In this document: piece by piece, positions 54,521 to 63,837 of the stretch
How positions within the stretch are numbered: position 1 is the first letter of the stretch
How the letters are laid out: each line of letters opens with the position of its first letter
From: Pseudomonadota bacterium
GTDB taxonomy: Bacteria > Pseudomonadota > Alphaproteobacteria > Rhizobiales > Hyphomicrobiaceae
Direction: 5' to 3'
DNA: 64,000 nt
NCBI GenBank assembly: GCA_023412805.1
Contig: JAEZRM010000081.1
Location: forward strand, 29,450-93,449
The notes under the pieces: generated by a model
What the model was told of the DNA's origin: nothing
Database searches by the model: none
Seen by the model: only the letters and a program-made list of their open reading frames with translations
Program-made: the position numbers and the translations under genes

Positions 54521-55354
54521 TCAGCAGCCGCAATCACCGGGCTTCAGACGCTGGTCCATGTTACGTGCCGGCTCCGGGCAGCCCGCCGGGCCGACGATCC
54601 TCGCCGGCACGCCGGCAACGGTCGATTGCGGCGGCACGTCCTGGAGCACGACGCTCCCGGCGGCCACGCGGCAGCAGTTGCCGACCGAAATGTTGCCGAG
54701 CACCTTGGCGCCCGCGCCGATCATGACGTTGTCGCCGATTTTCGGATGGCGGTCGCCGGTTTCCTTGCCGCTGCCGCCGAGCGTCACGCCATGGAGAAGC
54801 GAGCAGTGATCGCCAATGACCGCGGTCTCGCCGACGACGATCGCCGTCGCATGGTCAAGCATCAGGCCCTTCCCGATACGAGCAGCCGGATGAATATCGA
54901 CGCCGAAAATGCGCGAACTCTGGCTCTGCAGATAGAGCGCGAAATCCTGGCGTCCCTGGTGCCACAGCGCGCTGGCGAAGCGGTGCGTCACGAGCGCATG
55001 GAAGCCCTTGAAGTAGAGCAGCGGCTCGATATAGCGGTGGCAGGCCGGGTCACGGTCGTAGACGGCTGCGAGGTCCGCGCGGAAGCAGTGGCCGATCGCG
55101 GGGCGCTCGCGCAGGACATCCTCGAACGTGTGCCTGATCAGCCCGGCGTCGACATCAGCGTGGTTGAGGCGCTGCGCAAGGCGGTGGCAGACGGCATCCT
55201 CGAGGCGCTCGTGGCTGAGAATGGTTGCATAGATGAACCCGCCGCGCGCGCGCTCGGCTGTCATGACAGCCTCCGCTTCGGTGCGGATGGACTGCCAGAT
55301 GGGATCGTAAGCCTCGATCCGGCCGCTTGGCGCGGCGTGCGATGAGATGGCCAT
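54521..55354 (-). CDS. cysE: serine O-acetyltransferase
   Basis: Makes O-acetylserine, the carbon skeleton of cysteine. The 277-residue product has the helical N-terminal domain (YDPIWQSIRTEAEAVMTAE) and the hexapeptide-repeat domain with the catalytic His in LLHGVTLGGSGKETGDRHPK, then NVMIGAGAKVLGNISVG. The C-terminal tail MDQRLKPGDCGC would bind cysteine synthase and take part in feedback control. AAGGAG precedes ATG 55354. First in cysE-DUF3126-gamma carbonic anhydrase. Confidence 0.95.
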   Translation of the reverse strand: MAISSHAAPSGRIEAYDPIWQSIRTEAEAVMTAERARGGFIYATILSHERLEDAVCHRLAQRLNHADVDAGLIRHTFEDVLRERPAIGHCFRADLAAVYDRDPACHRYIEPLLYFKGFHALVTHRFASALWHQGRQDFALYLQSQSSRIFGVDIHPAARIGKGLMLDHATAIVVGETAVIGDHCSLLHGVTLGGSGKETGDRHPKIGDNVMIGAGAKVLGNISVGNCCRVAAGSVVLQDVPPQSTVAGVPARIVGPAGCPEPARNMDQRLKPGDCGC

Positions 55355-55660
55355 GATCACAATTCTCCTTGGGCGCGCAGGGCAAGAACCTGGGCCACCA
55401 CCCGGCGCCTTCCATTCCGGAGGCGCGCGGTCACGTTAGTATGCAGGTAACTACCGGGAATGTGTTAGTCAATCGTTGGGCTCCCATTGGGCTCCAAGGC
55501 TCGCTAACGGACCTGCCTGGAGGCGCCTTTCGACTGCCGCATCGCCGCGATGCCCATTGGGTGCACCGAACGATTAATAATATCAATTAGATAAGAATCG
55601 GCAACTGCCCATGTCCTGCCCTCCGACCGGTAGGACGATGCAGGGATACGGCGCCCTACT
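55355..55660. other. intergenic region upstream of cysE
   Basis: About 300 bases with no gene. It contains an AT-rich block at 55570-55600 (TTAATAATATCAATTAGA) that stands out in this GC-rich genome and could hold the cysE promoter or an IHF/H-NS-type bend. A GGGCTCC direct repeat lies near 55479-55495. Confidence 0.45.
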
Positions 55661-56731
55661 TCAGTTCCCAAAGAACGAGGACAGCAGATTCGGCGAGGGC
55701 CCTGGCTTGAAGGGCGTCATGGCCGCAGCGACCTGCGTGTAGAGACCGGGCAGCCACTCCGGCTTGGTCGGATCCGCCGACGGGATGCCATTCTTGCGGA
55801 AATCGCTCGGTGCAATGACGACCTTCACGTTGGGAAGGCCGACGTTTGCCGCAATGACGAACAGCTCCTCGGCCGCTTCATCACCGACAGCGATGCAGCC
55901 CGCGGATACGGCCTTGCCGTGGAACATGATATCGCCGCCAAGATCCCTGCGCTTATCCTTTGCGGCCATCTGGCGGTCGAAGGCGTTAGGATAGTTCACC
56001 CGCAGGGAAACGTGATAGCGGCTGGCCGGATTGAGATACGAAATGCTGTAGATGCCTTCAGGCACCTGCTTGTCGCCTTGCTGCAGCTTCGGCCCCGACT
56101 TGCCGCTCGCAGCCAGCACGCGATAGCGATGAACGAGCTTCCATTCGCCATCCGCCGGCCGTGCGTGCAGCTCAACGGCCCGCTCGTCCTTGATCGTCAC
56201 GAAAGCAACCTCAGCGGGCGGCCAGGCTACCTTGGCTGCACGGAACTTCGATTCCAGCCGCGGGATCGCACCCGGAGAGATCTCAGCCAGCTTCCGCGCC
56301 AAACGATAGTCACGCAGCGGCGCGCTTGCCTTCGGCATAGTCCAGGCCGAGGCCTGCGGTGGCCGGACGGCGAGCCGCGGCGGCTCGATGAGCGGGATGA
56401 CACGCTCGACGCGCGTTTCCGTCGACCAAGGCGTGGGCACTTCGTCGGCCAGCGTCTTCAGCGGCGCGACGGCGACGGGGACGATCTCGATTTTCGGCTC
56501 GCCCCAGCGCAGATCGCCGATGTCGAGCGATACGTAGGTAAAGCGATCGGCGCCAGCGGGCATCTCCGGGCTCGGGATCACCAGCGCTTCGGCCGGGATC
56601 TTCACGATCGTCTGGGCAGGCTCCTGCGGCGCTGCCAGCAGGCCGAGGCGCTCCAATGCAATAGTGCCGCCCGCGCCCGCGCACGTCGCTGCCGCACCCA
56701 GGATCAGAAGTGAGATCTTGCCAAACCGCAT
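55661..56731 (-). CDS. L,D-transpeptidase family protein (YkuD domain)
   Basis: From ATG 56731 the product is 356 residues, with an N-terminal signal or anchor (ISLLILGAAATCAGAGGTIA) and a Pro-rich middle. The YkuD domain is near the C-terminus: IYSISYLNPASRYHVSLRVN, DIMFHGKAVSAGCIAVGDEA with catalytic Cys in the SxGC motif. It should make 3-3 cross-links or link lipoproteins in peptidoglycan. The frame upstream of 56731 lacks conservation. Confidence 0.88.
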   Translation of the reverse strand: MRFGKISLLILGAAATCAGAGGTIALERLGLLAAPQEPAQTIVKIPAEALVIPSPEMPAGADRFTYVSLDIGDLRWGEPKIEIVPVAVAPLKTLADEVPTPWSTETRVERVIPLIEPPRLAVRPPQASAWTMPKASAPLRDYRLARKLAEISPGAIPRLESKFRAAKVAWPPAEVAFVTIKDERAVELHARPADGEWKLVHRYRVLAASGKSGPKLQQGDKQVPEGIYSISYLNPASRYHVSLRVNYPNAFDRQMAAKDKRRDLGGDIMFHGKAVSAGCIAVGDEAAEELFVIAANVGLPNVKVVIAPSDFRKNGIPSADPTKPEWLPGLYTQVAAAMTPFKPGPSPNLLSSFFGN

Positions 56732-57062
56732 GCGCAAGTGGCTGTCCGCCCCGTTTTCTCGACCCGCTGCATCATCGCCGATTCGCCCGCTCGGGCGAAT
56801 GGAACAATGCCGAATCAGCTTGCTGAGCAAGTCTTGCCCGTACTTTGAGACGAAAGACAGGTTGCAATGCGCCGATGATGAGGCGGATCGGCCTTTATCG
56901 TTCCACATTCTGAACTTGCGGGACCGAGCTCATAAAAACGGGGACGTCCGCCCATCGGCATGGGCCGAATGCGCGAAGCTGTATTGCTTTGCCTGAAATC
57001 TTCGACACAGTATGGCCCGGCCGCGATTGCGGCATCAGCCCGATCGAGGTTTCAAGCCCAAG
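56732..57062. other. divergent promoter region of the L,D-transpeptidase and hyuA genes
   Basis: About 330 bases with no supported gene. The short frames are shadows. I see no clear palindrome or promoter consensus. Confidence 0.4.
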
Positions 57063-59141
57063 ATGCAGTCCAAAGCATCGCGCCGCACCGTGCGCATAGC
57101 CGTCGATATCGGCGGCACATTCACCGATATCGAAATCCTGGATGAGGCGACCGGCCAGACATTTGCGGCCAAGACGCCGACCACGCCCGACGATCCCTCC
57201 GAGGGCCTCATCACGGGCCTGCGCCTCGCGGGCGAGCAGGTCGGCTTCCAGTTCAGCGACATCTCCGCGCTCATGCACGGCACGACCATCGCGACGAACG
57301 CCGTGCTTCAGCGGCGCCTGCCAAAGGGCGCTCTCATCACGACGGCCGGCTTCGAGGACGTGCTCGAGATCGGCCGCCATTTCCGCAAGCAGGTTTATGC
57401 CAGCAAGGCGGAACCGCGTGTCGTGCTCGTTCCGCGGGCATGGCGTCTCGGTGTGAGGGAGCGTACGCTCGCCACCGGCGCGATCGAAACGCCGCTCGAT
57501 GAGAGTGAGATCCGCGCACTTGCCGAAAAGCTCAAGGCGGGCGGCATTCAATGCGTGGCCGTATGCCTGCTTCATGCCTATGCCAATGCGGCGCACGAAC
57601 AGCGCATTGCGGAGCTGTTGGCGAAGTACGCACCGGAGCTCGATGTCTCGCTCTCGCATGAAGTGAGCCCGGAGATCCGCGAGTTCGAGCGCTCCTCGAC
57701 GACCGTGCTCAATGCACTGCTCATGCCGGTCGTGCGGCGTTATCTCGAACGCCTCAGAGCACGGCTGAAAGATGCCGGTTTCGAAGCGCCGGTGTATCTC
57801 GTGCAGTCCAATGGCGGCGTCATGAGCCCCGAAACCGCAGCGCTGCTGCCCGCGCGACTTCTGCTCTCAGGCCCGAGCGGCGGCGCGCTTGCCGCCGAGA
57901 CTATTGCGGAACGGCTCAGCATTCCCGATGTCGTGGCCGTCGATATGGGCGGCACGAGCTATGACGTCTCGATCGTCAGCGGTGGACGCACGCGCCTCGT
58001 CACCGAAGGCAATGTCGACGGGTTGCCCGTACGCCTCCCCATGATCGAGATCCGCACGATCGGCTCCGGCGGCGGTTCCATTGCGAGTGTCGAGGAGAGC
58101 GGACGCCTGCGCGTCGGGCCGGAAAGTGCCGGCGCGAAACCGGGACCTGCCTGCTACAGCCGCGGCGGCATCGAACCGACCGTCACCGATGCGAATGTCG
58201 TGCTCGGCCGCATTGATCCGCAGTTCTTTCTCGGCGGTGCCATGCGCCTGGATGCAAACGCCGCGCGGACGGCCATCACGACGCGCGTGGCGGAACGGCT
58301 GTCGCTCGCCCCCGAGGCCGCAGCGGAAGGCATCCTGCAGGTCGCCGTATCTCACATGGCCGGCGCCATTCGCCTTTCGCTCTTCGAGAAGGGCCTCGAT
58401 CCCGAGGATTTCACACTGCTGTCGTTCGGCGGCGCGAGCGGGCTGCACGCTTGCGATACGGCCGACGAGATTGGCATCAGCCGCGTTGTCTTTCCGCGCG
58501 ATCCCGGAACGCTCAGCGCCTGGGGGATGCTCTACTCCGATGTGGTGCACGCATTGGCGCGGGCGCGGCTCATGAAGGCGGATGCGGCGGCCATCCCAGC
58601 TCTACAGGAGATCGGCGCCGAACTGCGCCGCACGGGTGCCGAACGCCTCGAAGCGGACGGCATTGCACCGCCGGATCATCTTCTGCCGCTGGCGCTCGAC
58701 ATGCGCTATCCGGGGCAGGCCTATGAGATCCAAGTGCCCTTCGACTGGTCGCCGGGCAGTTTCGAGGCCTCTCTGGCAGCGGCCATCACGCGCTTCCATG
58801 AGGTGCACGAAGCACAATATGCGCACGCCGAGCGGCACGTGACGCCTGATATCGTCGCAATCCGCATTGCCGCAACGGGTAAGCTCAAGAAGCCCATCGA
58901 GCACGTCTTTACCTTCGACGGGACAACGGGCGCAAAGGACCACCGTCAGGTCTTTGCCGCGGGCAACTGGCACAAAGCGGCCATCCACGAGCGCACGAAA
59001 CTCGCCGCCGAAATGACGATTTCGGGCCCCGCGATTATCGAGGAAGCGCACGCCACGCACTTCATTCCACCCGGATGGGAGCTCGTCACGACGTCGAGCG
59101 GAGATCTGATCGCAACGAAGCGCATGGGAGACGCGGCATGA
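57063..59141 (+). CDS. hyuA: hydantoinase/oxoprolinase subunit A (HyuA)
   Basis: A 692-residue ATP-dependent amidohydrolase subunit of the N-methylhydantoinase/acetone carboxylase/5-oxoprolinase superfamily. The N-terminal ASKHA-like motif is RIAVDIGGTFTDIEILDE; the second phosphate motif is VVAVDMGGTSYDVSIVSGG. With subunit B it opens hydantoin-like or oxoproline rings with ATP. The start at ATG 57063 puts the motif at residue 11. The stop overlaps the subunit B start (ATGA). Confidence 0.92.
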   Translation: MQSKASRRTVRIAVDIGGTFTDIEILDEATGQTFAAKTPTTPDDPSEGLITGLRLAGEQVGFQFSDISALMHGTTIATNAVLQRRLPKGALITTAGFEDVLEIGRHFRKQVYASKAEPRVVLVPRAWRLGVRERTLATGAIETPLDESEIRALAEKLKAGGIQCVAVCLLHAYANAAHEQRIAELLAKYAPELDVSLSHEVSPEIREFERSSTTVLNALLMPVVRRYLERLRARLKDAGFEAPVYLVQSNGGVMSPETAALLPARLLLSGPSGGALAAETIAERLSIPDVVAVDMGGTSYDVSIVSGGRTRLVTEGNVDGLPVRLPMIEIRTIGSGGGSIASVEESGRLRVGPESAGAKPGPACYSRGGIEPTVTDANVVLGRIDPQFFLGGAMRLDANAARTAITTRVAERLSLAPEAAAEGILQVAVSHMAGAIRLSLFEKGLDPEDFTLLSFGGASGLHACDTADEIGISRVVFPRDPGTLSAWGMLYSDVVHALARARLMKADAAAIPALQEIGAELRRTGAERLEADGIAPPDHLLPLALDMRYPGQAYEIQVPFDWSPGSFEASLAAAITRFHEVHEAQYAHAERHVTPDIVAIRIAATGKLKKPIEHVFTFDGTTGAKDHRQVFAAGNWHKAAIHERTKLAAEMTISGPAIIEEAHATHFIPPGWELVTTSSGDLIATKRMGDAA

Positions 59142-60817
59142 CCACGAAGCCTCTCGATGTCGTCCAGCTCGAAGTCATCCGCAATGCGCTCGTCGCTGCT
59201 GCCGAGGAAATGGGCGTCACCATCTGGCGCACGAGCCGATCGAGCGTCGTGCGCGACCTGCTCGACTATTCGACGTGCGTCTTCGATGCCGAAGGCAAGA
59301 GCGTCGCACAGGCGACGTGCATCCCCGTGCATCTGAACTCCATGTCGAGTTGCCTCGACGACATTCTACGCGACCACATTCCGCTCAGCGAATGGCGCGA
59401 AGGCGATCTCATCATTACCAACGATCCCTACTCCGGTGGCCAGCATCTCAATGACATCCTGACCTTCAAACCGGCATTTCTCGACGGACGGCTCGTCGGC
59501 ATCGCGGGTGTGCTCGTGCATCATCTCGATGTCGGCGGCGGCGCACCGGGCAGCTACTACGCTGGCGCGACGGAGATCTACCAGGAAGGCTTCCGCATTC
59601 CGCCCATGCGGCTCGACGATGCCGGGCGGCGCAACAAGGAAGTCATCCAGCTCCTGCTGCGCAACACGCGCGAGCCGGCGAATGTCGGCGGTGACTTCGC
59701 CTCGCAGCTCGCAGCGCTCGATATCGGCGTGAAAGGTTTTCAGCGCATTGCGCGGCGCTATGGTCCGGATCGTCTGGCCGAGGCCTGCCGCGGCATTCGT
59801 CGTCAGTCGGAGATGGCCATGCGCGCCATGATCCGCGACATCCCCGATGGCACGTACAGCTTCGAGGACTTCGTCGACGACGACGGCATCGACCGCGAAA
59901 CGCAGCTCAACATTGCGGTGAAGCTGACGGTGAGGGGCGACATCGTCGAGGTCGATCTGTCGGGCTCGTCGCCACAGGCTCAGGGCCCCGTCAACTGCAC
60001 GCGCAATATGTCGGGCTCCGGCGTGTTCTGCGGCATCCTCATGTCGATCGGCAACGAGATTCCGGCCAATGCTGGCTGCTATGAGCCCGTGAAGATCGTG
60101 GCACCTGACGGCTTGTGCGTGACGGCACGCTCACCCGCGCCGGTCGCCAATCGCATGGCCATCGGCCATCGTGTCGTGAATGCCGTCATGGGCGCATTCG
60201 CGAAGGCCATCCCGGGACGCGTGCCGGCCGCCTATTACGGCGTGAGCTACGCCTATGCGACGAACCTCTTTCATGCCGACGGGCGGCGTCAGGTCTACTT
60301 CGATCTCACCTGCGGCGGTTGGGGCGGACATCCTGAAGGCGACGGCGCCAACGGCTTTTCCTGCGGCCTGCACAACATCGCCAATGCACCCGTCGAGATG
60401 CTGGAGAGCACCTATCCCGTAACGTTCGAAGCCTACACGCTGGTTCCGGATTCGGGCGGTGCGGGCGAGCAGCGCGGGGGCTGCGGGCTCATTCGTGCCT
60501 TCCGCATTGATGCGGCGGCCGGCACGCTCGCGTGCAACTTCGATCGCTTCAAGACACAGCCCTACGGTCTCGCCGGCGGCGCGCCGGGTTCAGCAGGTTT
60601 CGCCGAGTTGCAGCGCGCGGACGGTACGATCGAGCGCCTGCCCTCGAAGGTCGCCGCCAAGTCGATTGCGAAAGGCGACATCTTCCGCCTGATTACGGCT
60701 GGTGGCGGCGGCTACGGCGATCCCGCCAGGCGAACGCGCGCCGCCATCGAAGCCGACATCACCGACGGCTACGTATCACGCGAAGCGGCGGCGACGTACG
60801 GATCGAAGACGCGTTAG
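59138..60817 (+). CDS. hyuB: hydantoinase/oxoprolinase subunit B (HyuB)
   Basis: The 559-residue partner of HyuA. Family blocks are LEVIRNALVAAAEEMGVTIWRTS, LIITNDPYSGGQHLNDIL, GGGAPGSYYAGATEIYQEGF and the C-terminal GGGGYGDPARRTR. It forms a complex with HyuA; the substrate cannot be fixed (hydantoins, oxoproline or caprolactam-type amides). ATG 59138 overlaps the hyuA stop. The cluster has no visible transporter or racemase. Confidence 0.93.
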   Translation: MTTKPLDVVQLEVIRNALVAAAEEMGVTIWRTSRSSVVRDLLDYSTCVFDAEGKSVAQATCIPVHLNSMSSCLDDILRDHIPLSEWREGDLIITNDPYSGGQHLNDILTFKPAFLDGRLVGIAGVLVHHLDVGGGAPGSYYAGATEIYQEGFRIPPMRLDDAGRRNKEVIQLLLRNTREPANVGGDFASQLAALDIGVKGFQRIARRYGPDRLAEACRGIRRQSEMAMRAMIRDIPDGTYSFEDFVDDDGIDRETQLNIAVKLTVRGDIVEVDLSGSSPQAQGPVNCTRNMSGSGVFCGILMSIGNEIPANAGCYEPVKIVAPDGLCVTARSPAPVANRMAIGHRVVNAVMGAFAKAIPGRVPAAYYGVSYAYATNLFHADGRRQVYFDLTCGGWGGHPEGDGANGFSCGLHNIANAPVEMLESTYPVTFEAYTLVPDSGGAGEQRGGCGLIRAFRIDAAAGTLACNFDRFKTQPYGLAGGAPGSAGFAELQRADGTIERLPSKVAAKSIAKGDIFRLITAGGGGYGDPARRTRAAIEADITDGYVSREAAATYGSKTR

Positions 60818-60828
60818 AAAACGCGCCT

Positions 60829-61602
60829 TCAGATCGACATGGCCTGACCGCCGTTGACATCGAGCGTCGCGCCCGTGACGAAGCCTGCTTCTTCCGACGT
60901 GAGGTAGGCGATCGCGGCCGCGATGTCCTCGACGCGTCCCTGGCGGCGCACGGGGATGGACGCGAGCACACGCGCGCGCTCCTCCGGCGAGTGGCGCTCG
61001 TTGAGAAACGACTCCACGCGCGGTGTCAGAATCGCGCCGGGGCACACTGTGTTGCAGGTAATGCCTTCAGGCCCGAACTCCTGAGCAATCTGCAGCGTGA
61101 AAGCCTGCATGGCCCCCTTTGCCGCAACGTAGGGCGTACCCGCGAAGAGCGAGCCGAAGCGTCCCGCCTTCGAGCCCATGTTGATGATGCGGCCGTACCG
61201 CGCCTTCTGCATGTGCGGGATGACGGCGCGCGTCGCCCACACACACGTCTTCACGTTGACGTCCATCACCTTCTGCCAATCCTCGTCGGACTGCTCGAGA
61301 AAGCGAAACGGCACGGCGAGCGATCCGCCGATGTTGTTGACGAGGATGTCGATGCGCCCGTGGCTGTCGGCCATCTCCGCGACGGCCTGATCGATGGCGC
61401 GCTTGTCCATCATGTCGAGCGCGCGACCGCTGATATCGAGGCCGTCCCCGCTCGCCTCCTTGATCGCGTCGGCGAGCAGTTTCGCATCGCGATCCCAGAT
61501 CACGACGCGCGCGCCTTCAGAAGCAAGGCGCTGCGCTACGCCGAGGCCTAGGCCGCTCGCTGCTGCCGTGATGAGGGCCGAACGGTTCTCAAATCGGCGC
61601 AT
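60829..61602 (-). CDS. SDR family oxidoreductase
   Basis: A 257-residue classical SDR with a slightly altered cofactor loop, TAAASGLG (12-19) in place of TGxxxGxG, and NNIG in place of NNAG. Catalytic Ser and YVAAK are present (IINMGSKAGRF, then TPYVAAKGAM). An aspartate after strand two (VIWDRD) suggests NAD. Its start overlaps the stop of the upstream TPP-enzyme gene by 14 bases, so the two are co-translated. Confidence 0.9.
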   Translation of the reverse strand: MRRFENRSALITAAASGLGLGVAQRLASEGARVVIWDRDAKLLADAIKEASGDGLDISGRALDMMDKRAIDQAVAEMADSHGRIDILVNNIGGSLAVPFRFLEQSDEDWQKVMDVNVKTCVWATRAVIPHMQKARYGRIINMGSKAGRFGSLFAGTPYVAAKGAMQAFTLQIAQEFGPEGITCNTVCPGAILTPRVESFLNERHSPEERARVLASIPVRRQGRVEDIAAAIAYLTSEEAGFVTGATLDVNGGQAMSI

Positions 61603-63280
61603 GATCGGATGCTTCCTTGTGTCCTGCCTCGGGATCGACCTTCACGTCGATGACGACGGGCCCCTTCATACGATGACCTTCCTCGATCGCGTCGCGAAGC
61701 TCGCCAGGATGCGTCACGGTCAGGCCGCGCCCACCGAGCCCCTCCGAGATCTTCGCAAAATCGCAGTCCACGAAGTCAACGGCAATGCGGTTCGCGCCGA
61801 GATTATCGCGCACCATGCCGAGGCCGGCATTATTGTCGACGATGTACACGAGGTCGAGATTTTGCTGCACGCACGTCGTGATGGTCTGCAGCGTCATCAT
61901 GAAACCACCGTCGCCCGCGAGGCACGTCACGCGGCGATTGGGCAGCACGAGCTTGGCGGCGGCAGCAGCCGGCGCACCCCAACCCATGGCGCCCGTACCA
62001 CCGGCGACGAGGAACTGATGGGGATGCGTGCTCCTGAGGCCGAACGTGGCCCAGATACGGTTCGCGCCGGCATCGAGCGTGATGAGATCGTCCTTGCCGA
62101 TGAAGCCCTGCATGGCACTGATGATGTCGGCGTGATGCACGCTGCCTTGGCCAGCCTTGAGTGCGGGCAGGCGGTCGAAGTCCCACTTGTCGCGCAGTGA
62201 CGCGATGTGCGCGAGGCGCGCGGCCTTCTTCGCCGCACCGAGCTCGAGCTTGGCGAGCTCCGCAATGACATCAGCGACGTCGGCCGTGATGGCGTGATCG
62301 ACCGGATAGACCCAGCCCGCATTGCGCGGATCGATGTCCACCTGCACGAGCGCCTGCTCTCCGGGACGGATCATCGCGGGATCGCGGAAGCGCGTGTAGT
62401 CCGGCCCCATGCTCGCGCCGAGCATGACAATGAGATCGGCAGCAGCCACAGCGCGGTTCGCACACGCATGTCCCCACGTGCCGAGCATGCCGACCGCAAT
62501 CGGTGCCTTCTCGGAAATCACGCCCTTGCCATTGTAGCTCGTGGCAACGGCGATGCCGCTCGCCATGGCGAGATCCTGCAGCGCCTGGCCGGACTCGGTC
62601 ATCGTCACACCGTTGCCGGCAATGATCAGCGGCCGCTCGGCGCGCGCGAGCATATCAGCGAGCTTCTTGACGGCGGCAGCATCAGGACGCGGCGGCGTGT
62701 AGCGATGATAGCCCGCTGAAGGATAGAGCACCGGCTTCATGTCGGCCGGGGCTTCCGCGCGGATCATCGGCGTCTTCATCACAACTGCGGCCGGCCCCAT
62801 GCGCGGCAGGCTCGCGTGCTTGATCGCCATCTGCACACCGTAGACGGCTTCCTGCGGCGCTGTCGCATACGTGCAGTACTTCGTGATCGGCTTCAGTGAC
62901 GCCATGGCGTCCGCGCCAGCATAGTCTCCGGTCATGGTCTGATAGACGCCCATCTGTCCATAGCCGTCATAGTCTGACGTCTCGGTCAGCACGACCATGG
63001 GCGAACCGGCGAAGTGCGCCTCGAGAATGCCCATGCCGCCGATCGTGGTGATCCACGGCCCCTGCCCCATGAGCACCGACGGCCGCCTCAGCAATCGCCC
63101 TGCCGTCTGCGCCATAACGGACGCGATCCACTCGGAGCGTGTGAGCACGACGTTGAGCTTCTTCTCCTGCGCCTTGAAGGCAGGCAATGACCATGTGATG
63201 CCGAGACCGGGAAGCGTGAAGGCATGTGTAATGCCCCCTTCGACCAGGGCATTGACGACGAGTTCGTTGGTCTTGACCAT
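61589..63280 (-). CDS. thiamine-pyrophosphate-binding enzyme (acetolactate synthase/decarboxylase family)
   Basis: A 563-residue three-domain ThDP enzyme from ATG 63280. The N-terminal pyrimidine domain has VVNALVEGGITHAFTLPGLG and an intact catalytic glutamate candidate in TRSEWIASVMA; the C-terminal TPP motif is LAGDGGFMMTLQTITTCVQQ then VDNNAGLGMVRDN. It is full-length, like acetolactate synthase, glyoxylate carboligase or oxalyl-CoA decarboxylase; which one is not clear. The SDR downstream overlaps it and may reduce or oxidise its product. Confidence 0.88.
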   Translation of the reverse strand: MVKTNELVVNALVEGGITHAFTLPGLGITWSLPAFKAQEKKLNVVLTRSEWIASVMAQTAGRLLRRPSVLMGQGPWITTIGGMGILEAHFAGSPMVVLTETSDYDGYGQMGVYQTMTGDYAGADAMASLKPITKYCTYATAPQEAVYGVQMAIKHASLPRMGPAAVVMKTPMIRAEAPADMKPVLYPSAGYHRYTPPRPDAAAVKKLADMLARAERPLIIAGNGVTMTESGQALQDLAMASGIAVATSYNGKGVISEKAPIAVGMLGTWGHACANRAVAAADLIVMLGASMGPDYTRFRDPAMIRPGEQALVQVDIDPRNAGWVYPVDHAITADVADVIAELAKLELGAAKKAARLAHIASLRDKWDFDRLPALKAGQGSVHHADIISAMQGFIGKDDLITLDAGANRIWATFGLRSTHPHQFLVAGGTGAMGWGAPAAAAAKLVLPNRRVTCLAGDGGFMMTLQTITTCVQQNLDLVYIVDNNAGLGMVRDNLGANRIAVDFVDCDFAKISEGLGGRGLTVTHPGELRDAIEEGHRMKGPVVIDVKVDPEAGHKEASDHAPI

Positions 63281-63407
63281 GTGCGCCGCTGGCCTCCAAA
63301 TGAGAGTGTCATCGAGTTCTGTTTTGCATTGCGGAATACTGGATTTCTCACCCCGAAAGGTGCAATACGATCCGCAACGAGATGCGTGATTGCACACGAG
63401 GACGCCC

Positions 63408-63837
63408 ATGACAAGCAACAACAGAGCCGTGGTGGTTACCGGCGCTTCCGGCTTCTTATCCGCATGGATATTGCCCAAACTGATCGCACGCGGCCGCAAA
63501 GTCGTGGCAATCGATATCGCGCGCGATGAAACCCGCCTCCGGCAGGCGACGCAGGGGCAGCCTCCTCCAGGCATCGCCTGGGAGACGGCCGATCTGACCG
63601 CCGACGGAATTATGTCTCGCATAGCAGAACAATATGCGGCCGACACCATCCTGCATCTCGCGGCGCTGCAGATCCCGGCCTGCAAGGCAAATCCGATCGC
63701 AGGGGCCAAGGTGAACGTCGTCGGGCACGTGGGTGTCCTCGAAGCGGCGCGTCACGTCGGCGCGCGCGTCGTCTACACGAGCTCGGTCGCCGCCAAGCCG
63801 CGCGGCGCTGCTGGCCTGCCCCACGAAGCGGCGCCAT
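63408..63837 (+). pseudogene. NAD-dependent epimerase/dehydratase, truncated by an IS element
   Basis: The frame starts with a normal extended-SDR N-terminus (VVVTGASGFLSAWILPKLIA), the NAD-binding aspartate (VVAIDIARDE) and DTILHLAALQIPACKANP, then VVYTSSVAAKPRG. At about residue 143 similarity to the family stops and the sequence becomes an IS3-type end in opposite orientation. The active-site YxxxK and substrate domain are lost. Normal length is about 310 residues. The rest of the gene may lie beyond the insertion, outside the window. Confidence 0.75.
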
